Source: Marsupella aquatica
Taxonomy: Eukaryota; Marchantiophyta
Length of the DNA: 64,000 nt
Assembly: GCA_973895155.1 (NCBI GenBank)
Contig: OZ316892.1
Location: 23,002,001 to 23,066,000 of the forward strand
Direction of reading: 5' to 3'
This document shows, one piece after another, positions 28,201-42,600 of the stretch. Made by a program: the position numbers and the translations under genes. The stretch's first letter is position 1, and every line of letters starts with the position of its first letter. The notes under the pieces were generated by a model, which worked only from the letters and a program-made list of their open reading frames with translations, was not told the origin of the DNA and searched no databases.

Positions 28201-30316
28201 CACTATGTAATGTAGGGGAGTACCAATCTTACTTGGACTTCATCAAAGGCCTCCCATCACAACCACGCCCTGAAATATTTGGATTTCATGACAACGCGGA
28301 CATCACTAAGGACATGACACAAACGGAGCGTTTGCTCACATCCATGTTGCTCGCTGCCCCTTCGACCAGAGAGACCACAGGTGGTGAGACTGCCAAGAAG
28401 GGACCATCTCCTGATGAAACAATGATGAACATTGCGGTGGACATTCAGTCCCGGCTCCCATCAAACTTTGACATTGAGGCTGCTCAAACCAAGTACCCCG
28501 TCACCTATTTGGAATCGATGAACACCGTGCTCTGCCAGGTCCGTCCATCTCTCCCTCTCTAAAGTAGCTCCCAAGTTCTGGCTCAACTCTCAACAAGTGT
28601 CTTACCAACTCATGAGATTTACATTCGGCTTCACCTGATCATAAATGTGGACAGATTGAAGAGCCCTGGTAAGTCTTTCGATAATAATACAGCTTGTGCT
28701 TAGAGGTACTTCCAGTTTGATTGTACCGAGGAATTGAACTTTAATGACGAAGTTAGTTCTAGACTAGAGTTGCATATGAACCTCTTTCATGACTCAGGTG
28801 TATCGACCTACAGTAGAAAGATTTTTGTCACATGGAGTCAAAACTAGTGGTTGATTCGTACATGGATTCAGAACTAGTTGGTTGAGCCGTGCAAGATCTG
28901 ATCAAGATCAGAGGACGGTTTAGAATCTTAGATCGACTATGTCTGTACTGTCATGTATTTGCAACTCAACCATGTAGTGTGACGTCTGATTGTGACCTTC
29001 ACAGTAGTCAAACAATTTCGGTCCCACAACTATCCCATTCGGATACCGCTGGACTTCAAATTTGAGTATTCATTTATTCACTCCATACTCTAGTGTTCTA
29101 GCCCCCCGGAAACTTCAAAACTGTTCATGATTGTAATGAAAAACTGTATGTGGGTACCCTTCTTGCTATCTATGTATGTGATGTACAGGAGCTAGAACGA
29201 TACAACAAGCTATTGACAGTCATTCGGACAAGCCTCAATCAAATTCAAAAGGCAGTAAAGGGGTTAATTGTGATGAGCGCCGACTTGGAGATGCTTGGGA
29301 GGAATCTCATGGATGGAAAGATTCCTATAATGTGGGCTAGCAAGTCATACCCATCCAAAAAACCTCTTCAGAACTATGTGGCAGATCTAATTAATAGAGT
29401 GGCCTTCTTCCGAGATTGGGTGGATAATGGCCCTCCCCTCGTCTACTGGATCTCTGGGTTTTTCTTTACACAATCATTTTTGACTGGTGCCAAGCAAAAC
29501 TATGCACGGTCTCGAAAGGTGGCCATTGACATGATCGACTTTGAGTTCCAGATCATCGAAGATCCGGTAAGTTGTTCAGCCCGTCAAGATTTTGTTGCTA
29601 ATATGCTTGACATGGATGGAAAGCTATACAGTGACACATTGTCTTGGGAAATTTCCATATGCAATATTCAATATATCGCATCAATTTTGCATCATGAACT
29701 CTATGGATATGCCGAAACGCCTTTTCCTTTCCTTGCAAAAACTATTCTCAAAAAATGCTGTGACGGTCCTGTTGGCCAAATTGAATGACAAACAAACCAA
29801 GAACTTCGAGGAAAATTTGAATGAGATAAATGAAAAAACAGAACCCCTGAGAAGGACCAGTCTCAGAAAAAGTAAAGAGTGCAACACTGGAAGAAAACGG
29901 TTTGTGCATCGGTTACTGTCAACCTTGTGCTTTGGCTATGCCTAACTTGGAAACATTTCTCTTCGTGCAATCGACAGGCAACTATCACTGTAAAGCCCGA
30001 TGTAGGGGTTTATGTGAAAGGACTTTACTTGGAAGGCGCCCGCTACGACTACAAAACGCATGCGCTAGGGGAGTCACAACCAAAGGTATTGTTCACACCG
30101 GCTCCAATCATATGGATGACACCCAATGAGGTTGCCAAGTTCAAACCATTCCCTCACTATCTTTGCCCCTTGTACAAGACCAGCGATCGTAGAGGTATTC
30201 TCTCCACCACTGGACACTCGACCAACTTTGTCATGGAGGTGAACCTGCCCTCTGTGCATCCCCAGCCACATTGGATCAAGCGTGGTGTAGCATTGCTAAC
30301 TCAGCTCGATGAGTAA
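896..30316 (+). CDS. Axonemal inner-arm dynein heavy chain (DNAH3/7/12-like), 57 exons
   Basis: This gene encodes the ATP-driven motor heavy chain of a single-headed inner-arm dynein, which slides axonemal doublet microtubules in motile flagella; in a land plant that means sperm. I assembled 57 exons by joining conserved dynein segments at splice sites with compatible phases (coordinates in the five segment entries below). Every junction keeps the frame except exon 5/6, where the exact sites are ambiguous. The product is about 4,140 residues from the ATG at 921, matching the roughly 4,000 of animal DNAH3/7/12. Approximate residue positions: tail and linker 1-1397, AAA1 site near 1445, AAA2 near 1725, AAA3 near 2090, AAA4 near 2450, stalk 2650-3035, AAA6 region from 3500, stop TAA at 30314. 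The DPSGSGKMIEDYW-type sequence in the stalk tip points to the DNAH3/7/12 group rather than DNAH1 or outer-arm chains. The start is uncertain: ATG 921 is the first in exon 1, ATG 858 is possible if the acceptor at 895 is unused, and an upstream exon cannot be excluded. Confidence 0.93.
9738..9906 (+). repeat. 85-bp tandem duplication in dynein intron 15
   Basis: Two head-to-tail copies (9738-9822 and 9823-9906), each opening with TACCCAATTGGATGCATTC and ending CGTACACTCTGT, differ at only a few positions. They lie wholly inside the intron between exons 15 and 16 and create a spurious open frame. This is a local duplication, with no sign of a mobile element end. Confidence 0.85.
10505..14670 (+). 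other. Dynein exons 17-25: AAA1 and AAA2
   Basis: Exons: 10505-10699, 10888-11243, 11645-11744, 11882-12073, 12386-12630, 13101-13293, 13558-13866, 14120-14186, 14528-14670. AAA1, the main ATPase site, has Walker [17 protein letters not shown] in exon 17, Walker [10 protein letters not shown] and the [20 protein letters not shown] sensor region in exon 18, then [10 protein letters not shown] in exon 19. AAA2 has a Walker A of the form GFSFGAKT in exon 21, where animal relatives usually read GEPFGAKT-like, and [11 protein letters not shown] in exon 22. Exon 23 carries the [13 protein letters not shown] block. Exon 24 is only 67 bases and was placed by phase (0 in, 1 out) and family similarity. 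The donor of exon 25 (CTT/GTGCGC) is weak. Confidence 0.9.
14678..14715 (+). repeat. 19-bp tandem duplication at the start of dynein intron 25
   Basis: CGCATCTTGCTCTCTGTTT occurs twice in a row, 8 bases after the proposed exon 25 donor. The alternating GCGCGC just upstream and this duplication make the donor region unusual, but coding sequence is not affected. Confidence 0.8.
14960..18808 (+). other. Dynein exons 26-35: AAA3 and AAA4
   Basis: Exons: 14960-15291, 15466-15687, 16095-16253, 16454-16631, 16854-17150, 17347-17592, 17858-18025, 18122-18268, 18415-18516, 18704-18808. AAA3 has Walker A GPTGTGKS in exon 26, Walker [11 protein letters not shown] in exon 27 and the [19 protein letters not shown] block in exon 28. 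AAA4 has [14 protein letters not shown] in exon 31 and FLFPDTQI in exon 32. Exon 34 carries [15 protein letters not shown], one of the most conserved stretches of dynein heavy chains. Both nucleotide sites keep the glycines, lysine and hydroxyl residue needed for phosphate binding. All ten exons join with matching phases and all introns are GT-AG. Confidence 0.93.
19441..22059 (+). other. Dynein exons 36-42: stalk coiled coils and microtubule-binding tip
   Basis: Exons: 19441-19574, 19843-19966, 20254-20412, 20553-20699, 20911-21029, 21433-21640, 21787-22059. Exon 36 has [11 protein letters not shown], which precedes the stalk in all dyneins. Exons 37-38 form the outgoing helix, rich in Glu, Lys and Ala. 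Exons 39-41 are the microtubule-binding domain, with [15 protein letters not shown], the DPSGSGK junction, [10 protein letters not shown], and [19 protein letters not shown]. Exons 41-42 form the returning helix and enter AAA5 at [10 protein letters not shown] and [16 protein letters not shown]. The stalk tip is the part that contacts tubulin, and it is complete here. Confidence 0.93.
26736..26855 (+). repeat. 58-bp tandem duplication with GAAA repeats in intron 53
   Basis: Two imperfect copies (26736-26793 and 26794-26855) share TCTTTTCCTAACTGTGAGG and a GAAAGAAAGAAA tract. They differ by small indels, including an extra GAAA unit in the second copy. The array begins only 7 bases after the exon 53 donor. 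Confidence 0.8.
26846..27013 (+). repeat. Identical 84-bp tandem duplication in intron 53
   Basis: Copies at 26846-26929 and 26930-27013 appear identical on reading, starting GAATGTATCCTGTGTAAGC and ending TGATACCTCGAT. Lack of divergence in non-coding DNA suggests a recent duplication, or an assembly artefact. The array lies just beyond the 3' end of the antisense tRNA gene. Confidence 0.85.
27085..27089 (-). terminator. Possible RNA polymerase III terminator of tRNA-Trp
   Basis: Five consecutive A on the plus strand give a T5 run on the minus strand, 31 bases after the tRNA 3' end. No run of four or more T lies between it and the tRNA. Plant Pol III stops at such runs, so a short 3' trailer is expected. 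Confidence 0.5.
27121..27192 (-). tRNA. tRNA-Trp (anticodon CCA), antisense within dynein intron 53
   Basis: Read on the minus strand, the 72 bases fold into a standard cloverleaf: a 7-bp acceptor stem (two G-T wobbles), a D stem GCGC/GCGC with AATGGTA loop, a 5-bp anticodon stem TCTGA/TCAGA, anticodon CCA at 27158-27160, a T stem with TTCGATT loop, and discriminator A. Internal promoter elements are present: an A-box-like TGGCGCAATGG and a B-box-like GTTCGATTC. No CCA is encoded, as expected for a nuclear gene. It resembles plant cytosolic tRNA-Trp genes as I remember them. A run of five T on the minus strand at 27085-27089 could terminate RNA polymerase III. There is no tRNA intron. Confidence 0.95.
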
Positions 30317-31899
30317 GCGCACTCCCACAATGCTTGCATTGGAAGAACAATGATCAGATATCTCTACAAAGTTTTGCCTGATTCCAACCTGTACACTGTA
30401 GCCATGAGCGGCCATATCGACGGACCTCACTCTTATGCTGTGTATGAAGTTCTTCGAGGGAAAACAAGACCTTGGCATCAGCATCAGATGTAACTATGCG
30501 AACTGTGTCTTGGCAATCAATCAGCAGTAACTACGCAAACTATGTCGTGGCAATCAATTCAGCAGACAGTTTGGGCCAATTTTGGGCGAAGAATCAGAAC
30601 TTCAATCAAACAAGACATGGAAGCTAAATTCAAAGGACCCAAGTGAACTTCTTCAGTGAATAGAAGTTAGAGCTCATGACACTGCAAAGTATGCCCAGAT
30701 TTTCAATCAAACATCTAGAGACTTCCAAATTTTTAATCGAACAAGACTTTGGAAGCTCTCACTTTTTGTAGAGGCGAACCATCTAGTGATTCTTGCTTTG
30801 ATTTTTAAACACCTGCAGTAGTTAAGAAATGATGTTTTTTGTAGAGGCTGTTAGCCACCTTTTTTTAATCAAACATGGGGGAGGGAAACCCGCCTGTGCA
30901 TTTGCCCAGCATGCCAGGAGGGGGAAAGCACTAGGTGTGAAGAGGTCATTTAGCGGATTTAATTTAGTCTTGTAAATTGACATTGGAGATGTTTTGAGCC
31001 AGTTTTGTGACTAAGAGGGTTTAGTCACAAAGCATACGTGTGTATCACAGCTTTTTGAGCCATTGCACTCCCCTTCTTGTCCATGACTAAAGGTTACTGG
31101 TAAGATGGTCATGCATAGGTTGCTCATAGAACTGTGGATGGCCATGCAAGGTTTGGAATATGAGCTGGAATATAAATTATAGCCACAATAGAAATCAAAG
31201 CATATGGTTACTTTTGTACTATCTTATGGATGTAGGTTTATGGATCCTGGAGTAAGATGAATTATTTTCATTTTAGCTCTCAGTGTAGTTATACTATACT
31301 TATGACCGTTCCTGAACTTGAGTCTGAAATTGGATAACCCTCCAAGTGGGTTGATTAAGGCTGCCAAATCCTCATACCCCCCCCCCCCCCGCCAGCCAGG
31401 CTAACAGAGCGGGGCTGAGTAATATCCGTCCATAGAAAAAATACAAACAAAAAAAATATAGGGCAACATGCCCATCCTCAAGAAGGGGCAGTGCGATGCA
31501 ATCTCGGGGGTGGTAAGCCCAAGGGTGTACAGCCCATCACCCTCAAGTGGCTATGAGTTCCAGAGAGTAAGCTCCAAGTGAATTTTTAATCACACCTCAC
31601 TTTTATACTGCAAAACTACAGTGTGCCACTGTTGGTCACTTGTGCCTTATCTATATTCCCATACAAAATTGAGAATCCCAAGGCCAGGGTACCACAGGGG
31701 TTTGTTACCACTCATAGAAATGCAAAGGGAAAAACACACAAGGGGTATATGTCACTGAACCGCACCACCAAAAACCACGCATTTTGGTGATTGCACATCA
31801 AAATGTTACAATGCACGGTATACTATGAATAATACTCACTGATTCAAACAGAGTCATTGGGTTTCTCATGATATGAAGTGACATAGTACACCTTGTATT
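30317..31899. other. Dynein 3' UTR and intergenic DNA
   Basis: No coding segment is visible. The first few hundred bases after the TAA at 30314-30316 must include the dynein 3' UTR, but I see no clear AATAAA; the AT-rich TATAAATTATA near 31170 is the nearest candidate. A 14-base C run lies at 31377-31390, beside GC-richer sequence that may be decayed repeat. Nothing resembles a transposase or reverse transcriptase. Confidence 0.5.
31377..31390. repeat. Homopolymer run of 14 C
   Basis: Fourteen consecutive C bases, then GCCAGCCAGG. Such tracts are length-variable and prone to sequencing error. Confidence 0.9.
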
Positions 31900-34360
31900 G
31901 TCACATTTTGAATGATGTGCAACTACAGTGAACCGTATCTAACTGCAGGCTCCCAGGAAGACACCACCGCCCAGCACTTATCCACGGAATGCACGGGCCG
32001 GACAAGGTTTATGCACTTCTCCATATGTGCATGGTCTGCACTATTTAAGACTTGCATGAGGAATCACTTATGCACTTGTTGTGTTGTCGGGTCACACACA
32101 TCAGACTCCCTCACACCCTGAATCATAGTGCACATTTCAACTGGATAAGTGCATGAAGCTACTTTACGTAGTTGTTTGCTACACTTAGTAAGAAATGCTT
32201 TCTATGTATGCATTGCAGTAATCAATAATGACATGTGTACATTATAGACTTAAATGCACTTATTTATTTGTCCTTTAGTGCCTATATATCATTCAGTGAG
32301 AATCTACCTGCACTTATGCGAACTGCATTTTTTGGTGCATTTACAAAGAAAATCATTGTAATTTTAGGGGACAACATGGTTGCCCTGCACTAATTTATGG
32401 AATGCACTTAACCATGCTGCTGCACTTATGCACGGTTAATTGTAATGCACTAATTAACAGAATACACTTATCCACGCTGCTGCATGTACATGTGGTTAAC
32501 TGGACAGGGACACATCGACAACTACTGAGAAGGAATTGAGGAAGGGAGAAGAACACAAAAGGGGAGAAGGAATTCCTGCACAAGGATCCATTAATAATAG
32601 CATCAAAGTCTACTACACTTATGCAAACTGCATTTTTGGTGCATTTGCAAAGAAAATCCTTGTAATATTAGTGGTAGACATGGTGGCCTACACTAATCCA
32701 GGGAATCAGCAGAATAAACTGAAGGTTTTCTGGAAATGTTGTTGAAGCCACCCTCCGCTCCCTGGCCTGATTAGGGTGAGGTTTGTCTTGGTCCGGTGGC
32801 CAGTCCTTTGCTCTGGGCCCATCTGTTTTCCCCTTGCTTGGGTGGCCTTCGTCTTCTTGCATGGCATGGATGGGTCGCGGCACCCCCTCATTCAAACAAA
32901 AAACAAAATCTGGAATGTAATGTCCTATTCTCCAAAAACAAAACAAAAAAACAAAAAAACCACAGAATACACTTATACACTGTCCAGGTTCTCTGTCTAG
33001 GGACACATCGACCATTACTAACGAGGTCTTGAGGAGGGGAGACAAACCACATAGAAGGGAGGAATAACTCCTGCAAAAGGAGCCATTAATAATAGCACTA
33101 TGTAAACTGCATTTTTTGGCTAAGAATATACTTGTAATATTAGGTGACAACATTGGCCGGCACTACTCCACTCAATGCACTTAATTACACTGTTGCACTA
33201 TAAACGGTTCAGTGTCTTATCCACGCTGTTGCACTTATACACTGGTCAGTGTACAGGGACACATCGACCATTGCGAAAGAGTTCTTGAGGAGGGGAGACA
33301 AAACACAAAGAAGGGAGAAAGAACTCCTGCAAAAGGAGCCATTAATAATAGCACTATGTAAACTGCATTTTTGGCTAAGAATATACTTGTATTATTAGGG
33401 GAGTACATTGGCCTGCACTAATCCACACTACACGGTTCAGTGTCTTATCCACGCTGTTGCACTTATACACTGTTCAGTGTACAGGGACACATCGACCATT
33501 ACTAAAGATTTCTTGAGGAGGGGAGACAAAACACAAAGAAGGGAGAAAGAACTCCTGCAAAAGGAGCCATTAACAATAGCACTATGTAAAGTGCTTTTTT
33601 TGTCAAAGAAAATACTTCTAATATTAGGGAACCACATTGGCTTGGACTAATCCATGCACTAATCCACGCTAATCCTCCATGTTGCACTTATACACGGTTC
33701 AGTGTTTTATCCACGCGGTTGCACTTACACACAGTTCAGTGTTTTATCCACTCTGTTGCACTTACACACTGTTCAGTGGTTTATCCACGCTGTTGCACTT
33801 ATACACGGATCAGTGTACAGGGACCCATCAACCACTCTACACTGTTGCTCTTATACACGGTTCAGTGTAAAGGGACACATCGACCACTCTACACTGTTGC
33901 ACTTATACATGGTTCAGTGTAGAGGGACACATCGACCGCTCTACACTGTTGCACTTATACACGGTTCAGTGTAAAGGGACACGTCGACCACTCTACACTG
34001 TTGCACTTATACACGGTTCAGTGTACAGGGACACATCGACCACTCTACGCTATTGCACTTATACACGGTTCAGTGTACAGGGACACATCGACCACTCTAC
34101 GCTGTTGCACTTATACACGGTTCAGTGTTTTTTCTACCACTCTACGCTGTTGCACTTATACACGGTTCAGTGTTTTTTCCACCACTCTACGCTGTTGCAC
34201 TTATACACGGTTCAGTGTTTTTTCCACCCTGTTGCACTTATACACGGGGACACATCGAGCACTCTCGTAACGAGGAATTGAAGGAATTGAGGAGGGGAGA
34301 GAAAACACAAAGGGGGAGAAGGAACTCGTGCAAAAGCAAAAGGAGCTCATATTAAAAAAC
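31900..34360 (+). repeat. Nested satellite and minisatellite array
   Basis: A family of related repeats fills the interval. Larger units contain the anchor GGGACACATCGACCATT (near 32506, 33000, 33256, 33484; a variant at 34248), then a GAGGAGGGGAGACAAAACAC block and a GGAGCCATTAATAATAGCAC block; the last full spacings are about 256 and 228 bases. From about 33680 the 5' part of the unit has expanded alone: about three units of 38 bp, then about seven of 52 bp, then about three of 46-48 bp, all containing GTTGCACTTATACACGGTTC or a close variant. Because 52 is not a multiple of 3, all three frames stay open, which produces repetitive open frames that are not genes. 31900-32480 holds more degenerate copies of the GCACTTAT...CACGGTT motif. 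Confidence 0.88.
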
Positions 34361-35299
34361 TTCGACGTGTTGACCCATGAGAAGGGGAGACATCAGAAAG
34401 AAGCGGAGAACGAACGCCTGAAAAGTGGACTAAACGTCGAGCGGTTTGATGTCCTGAAAAGAAGCTACGATCCGTCCCATGCAGATCGGGGGCCCGCCCA
34501 GAACAAGTATGTCGGTTTGGCCTATGCATGTAGCTCTGTGTCCCTCTCCTTGATTCTTTCAGTTCTTTCAAACATTTGGTTGAATCTCCTCGCAGCAGTG
34601 TCAGCTCTACTAATTCTAGCTCTTTTCGCACTTCGCTCGCAACTAAGCTTTAGCATTGTCTCGAGCTCCGGGAAAGAAAGCTTTGATCCGCTAATACTCT
34701 GGTTCGTTTAATTAAGAGATTGATTCGTAGCTAGGTTTAAAGCTTGTTCTCAAGGTCCGCAAAGAAATTGTAGTTCTAAAATCTTCTGTGTCTTGTTCGA
34801 TTCGTGCGCTCAGAGATGTTAGATCTGCAAAGACGCTGTCAATTTCTATTCGTTCGCAGCTAGGGTTCAGCATTTTTCCGAGCTCCGCATGGAAATCTCA
34901 GCTTTTCAGAACGCTGTGTGTCTGTGCTCTGGCTTTTCGAGCTGTCAGTGATCTTCGAATTTGACATCTAAATCGCCACTACGATTTGTGCAATGCTGGC
35001 TCCTGCAGCTCACTTCAACGGCTCTGGGGCAATCGGGAGGCCAGATTCTTGTGGTGGAGCAACCAACTGACAAAAAACTACATTAAGAATCTGCATGATC
35101 TCGCCCGATTTCTTCCCATGTCCCCTGCGATTTTCCCTGCGTTGCGGACGCACAGACAACAATTTTGTTCGGGGGAGAACTAACTTCGCTCGGACATAGT
35201 CGCCGCGAATGATCTGAGAGATATCTGGTCCCAAGGAGCGGTCTGGGCAGCTGCAACGCCGATCTAGCTTTTTCGTGAATCGACTGCTGCTGCTGCATC
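34361..35299 (+). promoter_or_regulatory. Promoter and 5' UTR region of the KATNAL2-like gene
   Basis: This stretch lies between the satellite array and the ATG at 35300. From about 34500 it becomes rich in TTC, CTC and GCTAGGGTT-like pieces typical of plant leaders. An open frame at 34328-34711 crosses it but has no in-frame ATG and starts inside the satellite, so I do not call it a gene. No clear TATA box was found; the start of transcription is unknown. Confidence 0.4.
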
Positions 35300-39468
<4,169 letters not shown>

Positions 39469-39645
39469 CAGTACTTTAACTGAGCAAAGTATTCATATTT
39501 ATGGTCCATTTTTGAGTGGGCGAAAGATATTGATCACTTCCTTCCCATTTTTTGGATTGACATCATTCATTCATTCATTCATTTGCGAATACATACCGAG
39601 AATTGGTTGATCAGTTATGCCAACTTTTGTAGGCTGTGCATATCG

Positions 39646-39651
39646 AATAAA
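39646..39651 (+). terminator. Polyadenylation signal of the KATNAL2-like gene
   Basis: AATAAA lies 178 bases after the TGA at 39466-39468, in AT-rich sequence with upstream TTGTA/TGT elements. Position and sequence fit a plant 3' UTR signal. Confidence 0.55.
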
Positions 39652-42600
39652 TTATTGAAGTCCTAAGATGCGGTAAACGAGTTCATCGGTTTACATTGTA
39701 CTCGGGTGATAGTCGGTTTCCTGCCTAAGTATTTACTTTTGTGGAGTTCATGAGATTCAGGGAATTATGTGAGGGTAAGCCCTCTTGGTTTAGACTAGAG
39801 ATTTTGCTATAAGAAAACAGCTAGCCATAGTGCATTTTTTTCCTTTGTAGTGAGTAATCTTTTACAGCTGGCAGCATGTTCATGAATAGCAGCAGTATGC
39901 AAAGCAATACTCTGGGTGAAAAGGATATCCTCTTAACAATCAGCCTACACGGCACTTAGGGTGAGCAATCAAGCAGTTGATCACTATCACTCCTTTGGTT
40001 GGTTCACTCTTGGCTCTCATATGCAAAACACTTTTCGAAGTTTCGTACATATCTACTGTTTTAGAAACTGAATCTTGGGATGGACAAACAATTTTTAAGG
40101 ATGCAAGTTTCGAGGCCCAAAGTACCATTTATTCTAAAGAATATAGTACATGAGTTTTAAAATAACAGCGGAACCTGGTCGGTGGTAGTGGTCCATCTGA
40201 GTTGTTTGTCCAACATTGTGATCCCATTTGAGTTTGTTTAAATTTTTTATCTTTATCTATCACATTTACTTGTATTTCTAATTGCACCAGAAAAAGGAAA
40301 GTAATACTAGGATGGCTTGGCACATTGTCTCCACGGAAACTACTGGAATATGGACACTTATAACCGCCATGGGCTGTACATGCGCTGAAATTGTGCTTCC
40401 AAGGTGTAACCTGCCAAAGTATGGATAGAACACTTTGGACCTTAAGTAAGTTACTAGGAAGACTATACAAAAGTTTTGGAAAGGAAAGTCTAAGGACTCT
40501 CTGGTGGCTTGATAATGTGACAGCCTTAGGCCTGAACCTTAAGTAAATCATAGTAAGATTACAGAAAAGATTCCCAATGGAAAGTCTAAGGGTGGCTTGA
40601 CAACTTGACAGCCTCAGGCTTGAAAGAAGACAAGATGTCATCCAGGTACTTGAGAAATTAAAAAGGACATTTCTTCCTAGAGCAATTGACTACTCAATGA
40701 CCCTATCTAGTATGATATCAAGATGGATTTTGGAAAATGTGTTTAGAGCTTGCAACTAGGTGCAGTCCATGGGCGCATAGGCCAAAACACTCTCAGGAAA
40801 AGATTAAATAACCAAATTCATGTTTGGAGGGATTTACATTAGTGAGATGGTGCTTCATCTTGCTGGCCTTCCTCTTCCACACCTGAAGTACCAAACATTG
40901 TTTTTCTAGTGCCAAATTCGCCTTTTCTACTGTTCATGAAAATTTGCCATGTTTTTTGCCTTCCATTAAAGGAGGACTGTTATTTTAGCCCCTTCTCCAA
41001 TGTGACAATTGCCACCCTGGCAAAAAACCAAAACATAATAATTACCTTCATCCCAAACCTTCCCAAACAAAATTCAGCACAAGCGACAAAATAGCATGAA
41101 TACACTATGATTACCTCCATATCTCACTCAATAACACCCTATCTACAAAAACTTTGAATCCTTGTCTCGTCTAAAATTGCACCTGTCACAGGTGATAAAG
41201 CGAGAATGGACAACTGTACTCAGTGCCCTTAATTATCTACCAACTTATAATCTAGTGATCAAGTGGTGACAGGGAGCATCAGTACAGGACAAGAGGATTA
41301 CCGATTACCGTTGTTCTTCTCTCATTATTGAAGTTTTTCCAGTGTTCCAAAGCCAGAATTCTCACTTGTTCAGCTTCCCTTGGTCCCACTTTTGTGGTAC
41401 CTTCAGACTTCAAAAGTAGGCAAAATGGAATGTAAGGGTGGGAGGAGGGAAATTGGAAGATGTTTGCAATCAAGTGTTGCTTATCATGTGCAATCCCAAG
41501 TAGGTCTACAGCCTTTGCGTAATAGGGTGTGTCAAAGTCTCTCCATTCACCTGACTACAGATGCCCCTCGGTAGGCTCTGACCGGTTGTGGCGGAAACCT
41601 TATGGGTCACCTAGCCGTGCCCTACAAGAGTTTTTCATCTGGAGAGTACTTTGCTTCAATGCAAGCACTCTACTGCAAACCAGGGCCCCACCCAGCCTCC
41701 ATTGATGGGCCAAAAATGTTTGACCCTTTTGATCTGTTTCCCAACAAATAGCTCATGGGATTGCTTTATGACAAACAAGACTCAGGCTTTACATTGTCAC
41801 CCCTCGAGTCTCTTCATTTTGGTTGTTTTGTGGGGGCATGATTATCCAGCTTTCACCTGGTGTCTCAAAACAGCGCCATAATTGAGATACGGCCAGGGCA
41901 ATAAAACTGTTTTATGGCCAGGACGTAAAGAGTTATGGGCTACCTAAATACAAGGCCCATGAAATTTTGTCTGAAAAGTTTCAGCCAGTAAGACTTTGCT
42001 TATGGCAATAGTTCGACACTCCCTACTAGTTGGCACCACGCAGATAGAAACCCAGACAGATAGATCTTTTCTGGTCATGGACCCAGATGCGGGCAAGCAA
42101 GATTGATTTTTTGGTTTAGAATGATAAAGTTTTGCTGCAAGAAAAAAAGAGACCAGGGGTATAGTTAAGGAAAAAAATTCAAACCCAAATGGAAATGACT
42201 AAGGGCAGAGGCAAGCAGAGGCAAGCAAATAGAGACAGACTCATCTGTTGAAACCAGTCAGCATAACAAAACATCAAATAAAGGAGCCTCAAAAACTAAA
42301 TCTTGAAGGTATAGAGACTCATTAGGACTACAAGTTTCCATCAACAACCAAAGAAAGATCCCATGATACACAAGGGTTGAGAAACCATTTAGGGGACGTG
42401 TATCTGACAGGAATGGATTGAATGGAGAGGAATGTAGGAACCAGTGCAGGTGACATCAAGGGAAGAAAAGATAAAAATAGTCTTTAACTCTTGAACTGTT
42501 TTAACAGAAACTCATTTGTAGATTTCAATGAGCCTCTTTCATTTGAGCCGTAGATCACGCTCTAAGATGGACTGATAATATTGGTAAGTCCAAAAGACAA

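Larger units (their letters stand above)
22285..30316 (+). other. Dynein exons 43-57: AAA5, AAA6 and C-terminal domain
   Basis: Exons: 22285-22473, 23046-23147, 23285-23488, 23620-23835, 24099-24243, 24413-24660, 24993-25109, 25288-25371, 25609-25692, 25851-26441, 26615-26728, 27788-27962, 28216-28538, 29189-29566, 29978-30316. Recognisable blocks: [19 protein letters not shown] (exon 43), [11 protein letters not shown] (44), [13 protein letters not shown] (45), [16 protein letters not shown] (47), [11 protein letters not shown] (48), [12 protein letters not shown] and [10 protein letters not shown] (52), [20 protein letters not shown] (53), [20 protein letters not shown] (54), [18 protein letters not shown] (56), [10 protein letters not shown] (57). 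Introns 51 and 52 start with GC instead of GT. Intron 53 (1059 bp) is the longest in this part and hosts the antisense tRNA. Confidence 0.92.

Noticed and set aside
33680-34250. CRISPR-like regular repeats
   Set aside because: Units are contiguous with no unique spacers, length varies, and the genome is eukaryotic with spliceosomal introns.
33679-34355. Overlapping + strand open frames with repeated LHLYTVQC/ALIHGSV-like peptides
   Set aside because: They are the three frames of a 52-bp tandem repeat, which stays open in every frame because no unit contains a stop; no gene.
34328-34711. 127-codon open frame with two hydrophobic stretches
   Set aside because: It begins with GTG inside the satellite, has no in-frame ATG, and lies in the presumed leader of the KATNAL2-like gene.
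40129-40641. 170-codon minus-strand open frame
   Set aside because: No domain, no splice-site context, and composition identical to flanking intergenic DNA.
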